DNA from: Echinarachnius parma
Lineage: Eukaryota > Echinodermata > Echinoidea > Clypeasteroida > Echinarachniidae
Direction: 5' to 3'
Assembly: GCA_037951105.1 (NCBI GenBank)
Contig: JBAMJV010009384.1
Coordinates: 1-64,000, forward strand
Length of the DNA: 64,000 nt
In this document: positions 11,890 to 23,215 of the stretch, one piece after another
Position numbering within the stretch: position 1 is the first letter of the stretch
How the letters are laid out: each line of letters starts with the position of its first letter
Notes under the pieces: model-generated
The model's database searches: none
Told to the model about the DNA's origin: nothing
The model's input: only the letters and a program-made list of their open reading frames with translations
Made by a program: the position numbers and the translations under genes

Positions 11890-12120
11890 ACTGGGGCTTG
11901 GTACGAACAGTCACGTCACGTTCACGTTCACGTCACGTGAAGGTTTTGTACCTTTTGTGAAACAGGTCACCCAAATCTACGAAGTGTCACGTTCAGGTTC
12001 TGTACCTTTTGTGAAACAGGTCACCCAAATCTACGAAGTGTCGGGTTACGTGACCCAACAGTTTGTAGATATACTATATGCAATTCATGAAAGCTCACGT
12101 AAATTGGCGCTTGCGTAAAA
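11890..12120 (+). repeat. Inverted repeat arm L, CACGTCACGTTCACG-rich
   Basis: This block begins GGGGCTTGGTACGAACAG, runs through repeated ACGT-core words (CACGTCACG, CACGTGA) and the phrase 'acaggtcacccaaatctacg' (present twice in tandem). The reverse complement of 21180-21385 matches it closely, including the outer end. It is one arm of an inverted pair about 9.3 kb apart. Confidence 0.75.
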
Positions 12121-12552
12121 CAAATTAATGTAAATTGTCGTTGAGAAGAGACTAATTCTTGGTAAATTTAATCGTGAACGAACCCGTCCTACCTATACTG
12201 TAATATACAATTATAGGCGTACACAGGCCTGGGGGCTGGGGGATGGACACCCCCTACCCCCATCCAAGTTTCAAGTTTCAAGTTTCAAGTTTATTCAAAC
12301 CAAATCAAACATAAACAATGGTACAAGATATAACAGCAAGGAACACAAGAATGATAGGTTTGGGACCCCAGTGAAGCACAGCTTGTGAACGGGGCCCCTT
12401 TACACAGTTGACTATACGGTTGGTAATATAATGGCAAGGAATAACATATTTACAAAAACAAGTATAACTCATGTGTATGTAACATGTAACAACATAACAA
12501 ATTATGCAGATGAGTATACCCCCCCCCACCCCCATTTACAACACATACACAA

Positions 12553-12585
<33 letters not shown>

Positions 12586-13310
12586 ACGTACACCTCATTC
12601 ATGGCTACCTCATATTGATTTATACATTCATGTACCTGATTGCAATCTGTCGAAAAGGTGTTTTTTACAAGATATTTTAAACCGAGAAAATCCCCACCCC
12701 CTTACATAATTCAAGAAATGTCTTGATCTCGGCCTCGAAATTTGTGACCGGTCCTGGTCTCGTCCTCGGCTGCGGTCATTTTCTACGGACACCCCCTACC
12801 CACACTCACCCCGCTTACTTCAATTTGTCTGACGAAATATTCCCCCCCCCCCCCCTTACACACACCCCTTGAAAGAATCCTGGGTACGCCACTGCCTACA
12901 AGTAGCTAGTTCGAATGTCAAATACATTAATTGATTTATTTAATATTGATTGGTTGGTGTGATTGTTTCATTATAATGATTGACTGATTAATTGATTGTT
13001 TATTAGATTAAATGACTGACTTATAGATTGACTCGATTCAATAACCATAAATAAACACTATTAATCAAATCATTGTTTTATTACTTTTAAACTCATTGAT
13101 CACTGCTGACAGTCACTCACTCACTCACTCACTCACTCACTCACTCACTTTCACAGGCATGCACGTACAACGCCGTTAAGGGCCAGTACGCGCAGACGTC
13201 GAGCACGGGAACTTCAGGCGTATGCGAACTGAATTGTCCGCTGCGTGTAGCAATTCAGCTGGAAATCAACATTTGCCAAAATCCATGCACGACACGTCTT
13301 TAGAAATACT
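12121..13310. other. Non-coding stretch with simple repeats
   Basis: Contains a short CAAGTTT tandem (12265-12295), a CA-rich tract (12540-12585), a possible MITE edge 'gtacgccactg' at about 12884 and a CACT/TCAC repeat (13108-13150). No gene is seen. Confidence 0.5.
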
Positions 13311-13312
13311 CC

Positions 13313-13597
13313 AATTGAAAGATTAAACGAGAACTTGTTTGAGATTTAATCTCAATTATATAAGTAATATAAAATGAGGGATTACGTTAACTGAGAGCCC
13401 GTCAGTGCGCATGCGCTAATCCGCAATATTCGTAGATAGCCGAGGATGTGCCTGCTGAACCAAGGCAGAAAGATTATGAGAACTCAAATTAGTACCCAAC
13501 ATTAGGGAGGGTAAGGGAGGGACGTAATCCCTCATTTTATATTACTTATATAATTGAGATTAAATCTCAAACAAGTTCTCGTTTAATCTTTCAATTA
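13313..13597. mobile_element. Foldback MITE with ~76-bp terminal inverted repeats
   Basis: Left arm 13313-13388 (starts AATTGAAAGATTAAACGAG) is matched, apparently exactly, by the reverse complement of 13527-13597. The core contains 'gagcccgtcagtgcgcatgc', which recurs inverted at 20915-20945. The right flank (13598-13640, 'cgtaataccaatttcggg') also recurs inverted at 20945-20970, so this element is nested in another repeat. Confidence 0.75.
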
Positions 13598-13739
13598 TAC
13601 GACGTAATACCAATTTCGGGATTACGTTAACTGAGATTTTGAAGCTCAGCAGGTACATCCGATCCTGACAACAATATAATGTACAAATACATTTATTGAA
13701 TGTAGGTATGGCCGGCATACAACAAGACCGTTGTACTGA

Positions 13740-14668
13740 CAAAACCTTTTAGCCCAACTGACATTAGTGGTGTCTTAAAATCACTCTTGGCCATGTCCAT
13801 TTGAGTCCATTAAGGACTTCATGAGAGCACCCGTAAATGTTATGCTCATATTCTACACAGATTTCATGTATGAGTGCAAATATGAAGTTAATGTTCATGT
13901 TCTTCACTAATTTCATGTATAGCGTAGGAATACTTTCCTAAGACCAGCCTGCCTAATGGGCCAGAAGTTCCAGAACTCAACAGGAACAGTATAAATATAA
14001 GATAATATATTTTCTACACAAATTATTCCAGCTCTTAGCCAAATTAACATGTGCTTGAGGTACCGGCACTGTCCGTTACCCCCATAGTCCTTGTTCTGCG
14101 TAAGTCGTAAAAGATATTGCAGGTAGCTAAATACACATGAGCCTCCTACAGTGGGTGTGACTTCATAAGATAGTTGAAGTACATATACACACCCCGGATC
14201 CTTTTGTTAGAAGGTCCTTAATTTTAAGAGAGCCTCACTGCACTATTATAAGTCCAAAATACAAACAATTCAGTGGCTAGACCCCCTGGGTCGATATAGA
14301 AAAATGTGCAAAGTATCATAGTCTAGGTCAAGCGTGAGGCGAAGACCTATGATAACATCCTAAACCTCCTTTAACCTCAGGAGGGCGTAATTAAAGACAT
14401 CCTCGTACGACATAAGAGGGTGTTTATATTACTTGGTCTAATACCAGATATGCTAATAATGTGCTGCACGCCAGTAATCAATGACTCTGAAAATGCAAGC
14501 TTTCGTTTGTTCCGAAAGTGTGCCTGCAACTCAACAACGTGTATACATCCACCTCTATAGATAGGCATTGTGACTCATATTCAATTGATTGAGCAGGTAA
14601 GTCTAGTCTCCTTAAAAAGAGCATGGGTTATTGGGTTAAACCAATATCCAGGGAAGAGCACTTCCTAA
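13740..14668 (-). pseudogene. Broken minus-strand reading frames, unrecognised protein
   Basis: Minus-strand translation gives several protein-like open stretches separated by stops and frame changes: a fragment with 'EICVEYEHNIYG' near 13800, one with 'SYLQYLLRLTQNKDYGG' near 14060-14120, and 14377-14568. They do not resemble the flanking MITEs. Composition is less AT-biased than neighbouring non-coding DNA. I do not recognise the family. Together with 17331-20110 this may be one decayed gene or large mobile element into which the composite at 14669-17322 later inserted. Confidence 0.3.
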
Positions 14669-17322
14669 CAGTGGCGTAGACAGGTTCTTACACCTGGGGG
14701 GGATGATTTGCCGTTTACCGGACCAAGACCAATTTGTTCGCGGCCGAGACCACCTGCCGAAATATTTCGAGACCAAGACAATAGCTTGAAAGTCCTCTTA
14801 GTGGGAGGGGGGGGGGGGGGGGGGGGGGGTTAGATGTTAAGATGGTCGTGACCAGGCGGGCCGAAAGCAGTGTTGGATTTGGGGGGAGGCAAAACCTATG
14901 GGGGCTCACGATTTTGTGTGTGTAGGGGCTTATGCCCAACCACACTCACAGAGCATGTGCCAACTTTGAGCCAGATGTGAGAGTAAGACTTTGCAAGAAG
15001 CGAAGCGACCAATCCCGAGGGAGCGAAGTGACTGGGATGGGGGGGGGGGGGGAGGGTGTGGGAGGGGGTGTCGCCCCTCCCACGGTAGGGAGCTTTTGCA
15101 TTTTTGGACTTGAAATTGTGCAATCCGGTGCTTGGTTAGATAGGAAATTCGGGCTTACATTGACTGTATCTGGGAAAGCGTGTTATGATTTGATCGACCA
15201 GAAATATATATTTTCACGAAGAAAACAAATAATTGACACACTAATAAATATGCACCCCAACACAGGGAGCGAAGTGACTGAGCGGGGGAGGGTGTGGGAG
15301 GGGGTGTCCCCCCTCCCACGGTAGGGAGATTTTGTATTTTTGGACTTGAAATTGTGCAATCTGGTGCTTACCTATAGATAGGAAATTCGGGCTTAACATT
15401 GACTGTATCTGGGAAAGCGTGTTATGATTTGATCGACCAGAAATTTGTAATATATTTTCACGAAGAAAACAAATAATTGACACACTAATGAATATGCACC
15501 CCAACACAAACACAAATATTGTATTTTATATTTAGCGTCATACACAGTTTCAACATCACTATATGCCATATTATGTATGATCCAACAACTTAGCCAAGAA
15601 TGAGTCCCGAGGGGCGAAGCTACCGAGGGCTGGGGGCAGAGCCAAATAGGGAGGGTTTGGGAGGGTGTATCCCCCTCCCACGGAGAAGATTTTGCATTTA
15701 TATACTCCGCAAAAAAAGAAACTGGACACTTGTATAAGTTGAAATATTTCATATTAATGTACGATAAAGTGTACATGATCATATATCAAATTAAAGGGAA
15801 TTTAGTCCTCTACATGCATGGTATAACTTAAAGGTGTAATCGTTCATGCATGAAATGCCATGGTCAATTAACACTAGCAAGGTCTGTTTTCAAAAATAGC
15901 AAAACAATGGAGGACCACACCATTCGACTGAAATGATAGTAAGCGTTTCACTTAAAACAAGATGAGCGGGGCAAGTAAATTATGACATTATTCAATTTTA
16001 TTGTTATGAACAAACTCTGGAAATACAAATTTGTCAATAAAACAGGGCCAGGTTATGAGAGCATTATCATACTGGTCTGTATTACAGGCATGAAGCTTGT
16101 CTATTTCACGTGTCCCCTGCAATTTTAACCATAATTACCTAGATAAATGTCATGTTAAAGAGTGCCCAAATGTTTGACCAAGGGTGACTTCAGGTTTTGA
16201 AGATCTTTGGACTACGGTATAATTCTTGAGAAGAATTTATACCATTTTCATGCTGAAATAAGGGCACAAACTGTGGTTTTGACTAATAAAGCTTTGCCAT
16301 GGAATTCCCAATTTGTTACTTTTGGATGAAAATAACACCTATAACGTTCACAATTTGTCTTCATTTATACTCTTTATTGAGATGAAGACAGAAAACATTA
16401 CGTTTCACTAAGTTAGCCGTGATCTCCACCACGGTGGAAATCAACTCAACCATTTTAATAGCTTTCGTCAACATTCCATGCCCTGTTAACTGCCCCCCGA
16501 GACCTAGTGGTATTATAGAGATAATCTCCTCCGGTTACACGCAGTAAACCGATAAGAACGGTGTAAACGGTGATACAATTCTACTAGAGGCACGAATCTC
16601 TCAACCTCTCCTCAGGCCTGAGAAGCGGATATTTTCTAACTTGGGTGAAACGTAATGAGGTCACATTTGTAATGAAAAATTATGCCATCTCATGAATATA
16701 GCGTTTTAGATTATGCTTATCAACATTTATATGGTTGAGTGGATGTTCCATTTTTAATTAAAAAAAAATTGACCGTGACAAGTCATGCATGAATGATTTC
16801 ATCTGGATTTCATGCGAATATTGAAGAGGGTAATTTAATCTTTAATTTGATATACAATATCATATATTTTATCGTTAATGAATACGAAATATTTGGTCTC
16901 ATACAAGTGTCCAGTTTCTTTTTTTGCGGAGTATATATATACTTGAAATGGTGCAATTTGGTGCACGTCACAATAGCAGCCAGAGCTATGCCAGCCTACC
17001 CTTGAACTACGTGGCCCGGTATACAGAAAAAAAACTCACCCCAGACCATACGCAAGTTACACAACAAACTAAGATAATCTGTTCGCGCGCGAAGCGCGCA
17101 GCGAAAATTGAAAGTGGATGTATAAATTACTTTGTTAATATTATAATTAACAAGTCTTAGCTCATACAACTAATGCTTTCTTTCCCACTCGTATACAGAT
17201 ACACACACAAAAAAATATATCCTTCCCTAAAACCTGGGGGGGATGATTGTACATGTCATCCCCCCCACCTTGTGAGGTGGGGGGATGCATCCCCCTCATC
17301 CCCCCCGTTGTCTACGCCCCTG
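14669..17322 (-). mobile_element. hAT-like composite element, copy A, with exact 8-bp target duplication
   Basis: Terminal inverted repeats CAGTGGCGTAGACAGG and TTGTCTACGCCCCTG are flanked on both sides by CTTCCTAA (14661-14668, 17323-17330). The interior matches copy B (30727-32366) in opposite orientation, including the phrases 'gaccaagaccaatttgttcg', the palindrome 'cgcgcgaagcgcgc' and 'acctgggggggatgat'. A ~240-bp block is tandemly doubled (about 15025-15515). A separate element (15705-16931) is inserted. No transposase is visible, so it is non-autonomous. Confidence 0.9.
15705..16931. mobile_element. Tc1/mariner-like non-autonomous element inserted in copy A
   Basis: Inverted termini CTCCGCAAAAAAAGAAACTG and CAGTTTCTTTTTTTGCGGAG continue for about 30 bases (to ACACTTGTAT / ATACAAGTGT). 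They are flanked by TA (15703-15704, 16932-16933) within a TATA context. The insertion interrupts 'gcatttatata|gtatatatacttgaaatgg' of the composite. It is 1227 bp long with no transposase-like frame. Confidence 0.85.
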
Positions 17323-17330
17323 CTTCCTAA

Positions 17331-18300
17331 TTAAGCCTGTTCGAACTATGCGCAGACCATACAGCTGCATCCCATCATTTTGAATTGTCCCAAAATGTTA
17401 AGGATAACAAAAAATGGGAACTTGGAGAAACTCAAACGTTGCAATCAACAGTGAATGCCTCAACTAGTAAATTCAATTTGCATATCTAACCAAATAAGGC
17501 TAGTTCTGGGAACCAAGTTCCAAACAACGCCATTGAATATGTATTCCGCACCTGAAAGTGCCTATACATATGGCCTGCCTCTGAGTTATTTTCCCGTTAA
17601 AATGGGAATTTACTAATAACATATCTATGTATATGTTTTACTCGTGCATAATTCACAAGTAATGATTTATGTTGCCTCGTTGCTATCCGAGGGCTTGCAT
17701 CTATTATATCATATTCAATACGGGTAGTACATGTACATTGTTCACATAGGCACACAATGATTGAATGTCACATTACCCAGCAGCTACCGTTACAAGGTAG
17801 TTCATGCCATAAGTTCTAGTTTGTAATTATAAGCCATTAGTATCAGCCACCTGTGCATAATTAGACTGAGGTTGATATATAGCATCCCAGCCATTCCCAC
17901 TGGCATGGACGCAACTCAAGCTCCGATTTCGGGCTGATGGGGGCGAATAAAGATACCACATGGTCGGATCAATCCACCATAGAGATCATCCCCGCGACAG
18001 CGTCATTTTTTAATAAATAAAGGCTAACATTGAATGTTTGCAATTACAATTTTCTCTCTCTCAAATAGAGTATGATTGTAGAGACGTTCACACATTGGCC
18101 TGCTGGAGAATCGAAAAAATCTTCCAGATAACCATGGCAACGTATGTGCCTCATTGAGGGCTCCAAATTGTTAATACAAATCTTCAAAGCCATTCTCTTT
18201 TGAGCGCTTTGCATTTAAATGTCTAAATATCATAACTCAATGTTCAAAATGAAGCCAATGAGTATAATTCTTTAGTGGGATGGGTACCGATTTCCCAGGA
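17331..18300 (-). pseudogene. Further broken minus-strand frames
   Basis: Minus-strand open fragments occur near 17380-17600 (for example 'EYIFNGVVWNLVPRTSL') and near 17890-18000 ('GLIRPCGIFIRP'). With the composite element removed, sequence at 14668 joins 17331, and one minus-strand frame runs across that junction for about 35 codons. No family is recognised. Confidence 0.25.
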
Positions 18301-18339
18301 TGGATAAACCCGAGATGCACAAGGATGTCAGAAGTAGCT

Positions 18340-18700
18340 TATAATAGTTTCCTTGAGTTGTAATCATCCCCAATAACAATAATCAGGATTGTGTCGTCCA
18401 GATTTCGAGACATGACACGACCAGCTTGAGAAAGCTGGTTTTGCAACTTGTACATAGACTTGGTGATGTACCAGAGCCATTGGATATGGCTAGAATTGCC
18501 AGCATTAATCATAGAATTAACTTTGAGGTATAAATTATCCTCATGGGTAGCTCAACACTATTTTGTCAAAGAGGTTGAGGGATGCTAGACAATATTCAGG
18601 GGATACAAGATCCCGCACCAAGTGCATGTAGGCCGTGTGGATGAAAATCCATTTAAAAGGCAGATGACCTAAAGTTAGTCGATTCTAAAAGGATCATCGA
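18340..18700 (-). pseudogene. Decayed coding island, unknown protein
   Basis: Two minus-strand open stretches abut with one frame change. The first (about 18570-18690) includes 'HTAYMHLVRDLVSPEYCL' and the second (about 18340-18552) includes 'WLWYITKSMYKLQNQLSQAG' followed by 'DDTILIIVIGDD'. The residue mix (aromatic and hydrophobic periodicity, few Lys/Asn runs) is protein-like. It has no start codon in place and ends at a stop. I do not recognise it. Confidence 0.3.
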
Positions 18701-18901
18701 GGGCTAAATCGTACCCCATTCTGTTTAATCTAATACAACTATTAGATATGAATTCGCCCACTTCTATCTTGGCAGGGCTCAATAACATTCAATTATAGGC
18801 TATAAATAACCTCTTGTATGATTTCAGCATCACAAGTGACGCTTTTCCTATATTGTTTGAACGTTCATGAAGGATTAAATTTCCCACACCGGAAACTCAA
18901 T

Positions 18902-20111
18902 CTAGCATCCAATGACAGTCTTGAAGTCTGTAATTCTTTCCAGTTTTCTGACAACCTCAGTCAACCCAAACTTGGGATTTATTGGCATTTGTCGAATTGA
19001 ATTCATTGAAATAAATTCAGAATAATCCACTTGCCTTGTCTGAATTTGGAGTTCTATTATCTCCCCTGCATGCTGGCCTACGGGCCAACTCTTGGCACCC
19101 GGCACTAGCAATACATCTGAGACGGCTTAACTTTAGCCTTCGACTGAGTGTGTGGAGGTAGTCTGTTCCTCCTTCCTGTGTGTACCCTAAAAAGGGGCCC
19201 ATTCTTCAATCACTCCTGACATTGGCCTGGTATAGGCCTACACGGCCGGCCGTGGGCTTGGCTCAGCGAGTCCAAGCGGATATATTCCAATGAATTTATA
19301 GTCATGTAACGTCCCCGGTGGGGATGGGAGGCGAGGCGGATGATTGAAATTACCTCTCATGCTCATTGTAGCTGGTAATTTGTACGTCGCCAAAGTGCAT
19401 AAATCTTGCATTAAAGTCAGGTTGTATTATCTCTTTTCACAGACATATTCAATTTTCAAGAGTTCAAGTATGAATTGCCATTGACTTAGCGATTCAATGC
19501 TAAGGGCCATCTTATCGATGTGTATCAGTATACCGCGGCCCATATAAATGGAGCGACTATAACAGTATAATAATTGGCGCCACCAAGCTAGTAGTGATAC
19601 GTATTGAATTACATGTATACAAATTCAAGTCACGACATTCGTGGCTGTACATATCTGTAATTGCCTCAAATCTGACTGACAATATCAAGTTCTATTGTAT
19701 AGCGCATAATAAAGTCATTCTCTGTTATGCGCTTGCTTGGATATGGATATAAAAATAAGCGGAGAATCTTCAAGAAAACAAGTGTCACCGTGGTCACCTC
19801 TAGTACTAGTAGGTGTGACATAAAGTAAAGAGTAGACAAGCTACTTCTTATTCAACAAATTAATAGATTCTCAAATATATCCGATGCTAATTGCCATATT
19901 GCAAATATGCGGCGATAGAGGGAATGACAACTTTTCCAGGTTTGCCTGAAATATACCAACTTATAAGCCCGGTGGGCGGTATGTCATTCATGATTGCTTG
20001 AAATGGATATTTCTCATTGCCGTGTGCTAACCCCCGTGGGGCCGCGGACGGGCTTGAGCAACCGTAGCAACGGGAGAGGCCAAGGCCTCGCAATTCACGC
20101 TTACAGTACAA
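18902..20111 (-). pseudogene. Possible coding fragments 18902-19111 and 19887-20111
   Basis: Two minus-strand frames of about 70 codons. The second includes 'IPPTGLISWYISGKPGKVVI', which looks protein-like, preceded by GC-rich sequence. The intervening DNA (19112-19886) has no clear frame. The product is unknown. These may belong to the same decayed element as the islands at 13.7-18.7 kb, or be chance frames. Confidence 0.2.
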
Positions 20112-20289
20112 GTAGCGCTTCCATATCCAGTCTATTACAGAACGAAAATATAGACTAGGGAATCAAGCTAGATTTCCCTCTATGATTGGAAATAGAGTCA
20201 TTCTATTTCTCTGTCTCACTCATACTATAGGCATAGCCTTATGCTTCGAATGTGAAGGGAATCATACTAGATTTCCCATTTGTTTAGGA

Positions 20290-20690
20290 AAAGAGTAATT
20301 CCATTACTATGTGAGCCTGACTCGCTCACACTCGGTCATAGCCTTTGGCTTCGAGTTCGAATACGATTAACTTTCCCCAACCTACTCTTGCCGACTGTGT
20401 CGACAGCGGCTGTGCCGCAAGAGAAGGCTAAATCCGCCCGTGAGAGCCCGTGGCTCCTGCGCTAGGCTGTGCCTAAGATGCAGACGGGGGACGGACTCGC
20501 TCGATCATTGCCTGTGGCTTCGAGTCTGACTTCGATTCCCCTGCCCACTCCTGCTGGCTTTGCCAGCCGTGACTTTGCCACTGGAGTTGGGTGATTTTTT
20601 CTTTCCGTCGGAGCCTGTGGCTCCCGCGCCACCCGGCTTTGCCAGGAGTGGAGGCGCGGACGGGGGACCCGCAGCGGTGCTGCTATCCAT
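20290..20690. repeat. GC-rich duplicated block built of tiny hairpins
   Basis: Two diverged copies of a ~175-bp block (about 20310-20485 and 20490-20680). Both contain many short perfect hairpins with 3-4 base loops: GCCTTTGGC, GGCTGTGCC, GGCTTTGCC, GAGCCCGTGGCTC, GAGCCTGTGGCTC. Both copies end in 'gacgggggac'. GC content contrasts sharply with the surroundings. Confidence 0.6.
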
Positions 20691-20889
20691 TTGACTTTTG
20701 AGACGAACAATTCTAACGTTAAAATATCACTTTCAGAAGATCGTGATTATCAAATAAGCGTCTCAAAATGATCAGTAAATGTCAAAGATGAAACTAATAA
20801 CGTATTTTACCTTTGAAATTCGGGGATTGCGCGGATAATAATGTCTGATTTACGGAGCCAAAAGGAGTCCTTTCGCTCGTAATAACACG

Positions 20890-20975
20890 CGACTGACGAA
20901 TTTTGCGGATTAGCGCATGCGCACTGACGGGCTCTCAGTTAACGTAATCCCGAAATTGGTATTACGTCGTATAAT
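20890..20975 (-). repeat. Inverted copy of the repeat seen at 13379-13430 and 13598-13640
   Basis: The reverse complement contains, in order, the text of 13598-13640 ('taccaatttcgggattacg') and of 13385-13430 ('gagcccgtcagtgcgcatgc'). This is the uninterrupted version of a sequence that is split by the foldback MITE at 13313-13597. Confidence 0.7.
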
Positions 20976-21179
20976 AACAAGACAAATAATGCAAGTGGTA
21001 TGGTTGTACATTACCTAAATGACAGAACTGCATATTATCGTCTCAGATTACTCTGAATTATGCACGTACATATTACAAACATAATGATTGAAAAGATTTG
21101 ATAAGGGGGTATCGGCATTTTCGTCGACATTTTTAAATCTCTTTGTGCGTGTATGTCTAGTCTTAGTAACAAGCGTTTG

Positions 21180-21385
21180 CAATTTAAAAAATCTTGATTA
21201 AACGCTCACGTCACGATTTGGTTAACGCGACACTTCAATTTTACCGGCATGGAAAACGACAAATTGTTGGGTCACTTTACCCTACACTTCGTAGATTTGG
21301 GTGACCTGTTTCACAAAAGGTACAGAACCGTTCACGTGACGTAAACGTGAACGTGACGTGACTGTTCGTACCAAGCCCCCTGGCA
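21180..21385 (-). repeat. Inverted repeat arm R
   Basis: Reverse complement of 11890-12120 with good similarity, from the outer GGGGCTTGGTACGAACAG through the CACGTCACG words and 'caggtcacccaaatctacg' to the less conserved inner part. No target duplication is evident outside the arms. Confidence 0.75.
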
Positions 21386-21419
21386 CCATCATGATCATAG
21401 ACATCTTCCCCATTCGACC

Positions 21420-21590
21420 ACACACCAAGACCACCATCACCATCCCCATCATGAATGAATAACAACATTTACCAAAAACAACATTATCATCATCATCCTC
21501 ATTATCATCACCACCATCAGTATCATCATCATCATTGATCATCATCATCATCAACATCATCACAATCATCAGTACTATCATTATCAGTGT
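21420..21590. repeat. CAT/ATC trinucleotide microsatellite
   Basis: An interrupted (CAT)n tract immediately on the downstream side of the HYOU1 exon donor at 21598. Apparent reading frames here are low-complexity artefacts. Confidence 0.85.
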
Positions 21591-21598
21591 TATCTTAC

Positions 21599-21677
21599 CA
21601 CACCCATGGCGGGATCTCCAAACAGCATTTCATCATCTTTAAGTGCAATTGACAGTGGAGTTTTTCTTCTACTTTCC
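21599..21677 (-). CDS. HYOU1: HYOU1 coding exon 2 (GRP170 nucleotide-binding domain, start)
   Basis: On the minus strand, acceptor ttttgcag precedes the exon and donor gtaaga follows it. The first base completes the split Lys codon left by the exon at 25191-25360, and 26 codons follow, beginning ESRRKTP and containing LFGD. This matches the HYOU1/GRP170 segment after VLNK, at the start of the Hsp70-type ATPase domain. It ends in phase 0. The next exon (expected to encode a KNPK-like stretch) was not found to the left, so the following intron may exceed 21 kb, or the exon was missed. Confidence 0.9.
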
Positions 21678-22019
21678 CTGCAAAAGATAATGTATGCAAA
21701 ATATATAGTTTTATTTTCTGGTTGTTAAAATTGTAGATATAATATGCATACAATGCAGAGCTGCCAACATTTACATGTCTTATTCAGATAGGTTACAAAG
21801 AGCAATTGGGGTAATAACACTTTAAAATAGATCCACCAAAATGGAAATCAAATTTTCTTAATCAGGGTGATTTTTTAAAATTTTATTTAATGGATGTGGA
21901 AGTGGAAAGATCTGTACATTTTCAAGGAGCCTCAGGACTGCAGAATCAGGGAGACTTGTCAGCTCTATCGTTGTATTCAGAATACATTATTATTTTTTTT
22001 GTTATTGGGCAATTCCATA

Positions 22020-23215
22020 AATTCGGACGTACATTTCACACATTTCATTTAGGTACTAAAGAAGAAGTTAATGTAAATCATACGATTTTATGTGATCAAT
22101 AGATTGCAAATGATGAGTAGAAAATAATAATATGACTTATTCAGATTTTATCACCATAATGACCTTGTACCGATTAAAAAACACTGCATGGTCGGACGTA
22201 CGCAGAGAAAATGATTTTTCTGACAAGAGGATTTCAACTGGAAAACTTTGTGAAGTTAATCATTTTTGGGGGCCAAATCATCTATTACCATTTTGATTAG
22301 ATTGTAAATGATGGGAAATATAAAAAAAATTGTAATATTTTCCCTTCGAAGTATGGAATAATTACGCTTTATTTTCATGTCGGACGTACAATGTCGGACG
22401 TACAACACTGCCGTGTCGGACGTACATGTATTATTCCAATGCAAGTCTACTTGCTGCTGAAATATTTGCTGTAAATAGACACTGTAAGTCATAGTTAGTA
22501 AGTAATGTTGTCTTATATGGTAGATATAAACATTATATCACTGTACCATTAAATTATGGCAGTATAATACAAATAAAAACACAAATAATCTTCACTAACA
22601 TGAATATGCACTGATGGGACTACATAAACTAAATTTATAATGTATATTTGAAGTTTAGGGTTGATTTTTCATCACAAAATGTATGTTTGTTGTTCTTTCC
22701 TACTAAGAAAATGGTTAAATGGCCTAAGTGAGTCAAAACAAAATAATAATTATACAACATGGTCCACCTGAAGTATGTTTTTATGATATAAATGACAACA
22801 TGATAGTGTGTAGTATTAGTATGTAAATAGCCATACAAAAATGTGACTATGGAATGTTCAGCCATATGATGATGATTTGTTAGAATTAGGGATATGAATC
22901 ACAAAGTAATTAAGAGATATTACATTTGAATACACTCGTTAATCATACAGATGAGATACAGTGTGAATTTAAGTGTTTTAGGCTGGCAAAACCCTATTCA
23001 TTTCAATGGCGTGTTGGACGTACATGGTCGGACGTACGCAAAAAGTGTACGTCCGACCACCCATTTTTTCTGTAATTAGTGATGATTGGAATTTTTTTTT
23101 TTTTACTCTCTGTGTAGAGGGGTTAGAACTTGCTTTGCATTGACATTCTGCCCTTTATTGGGTTCTTTGTCTTTTCGTGAAATTGAAAATAAGTATTTTT
23201 CCGTGTCGGACGTAC
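22020..23215. repeat. Dispersed 12-mer GTCGGACGTACA, about nine copies in a HYOU1 intron
   Basis: The word (T)CGGACGTACA/G occurs near 22022, 22191, 22379, 22393, 22414, 23012 (one change), 23027, 23203, and inverted at 23046. Spacing is irregular, so this is not a simple tandem array. Some copies abut as inverted pairs (23027 and 23046), which suggests termini of small nested elements. Confidence 0.7.

Noticed and set aside
13740..20111. Mitochondrial or plastid insertion as source of the broken frames
   Set aside because: None of the fragments could be matched to a named organelle gene; left as unknown and not called an organelle transfer.
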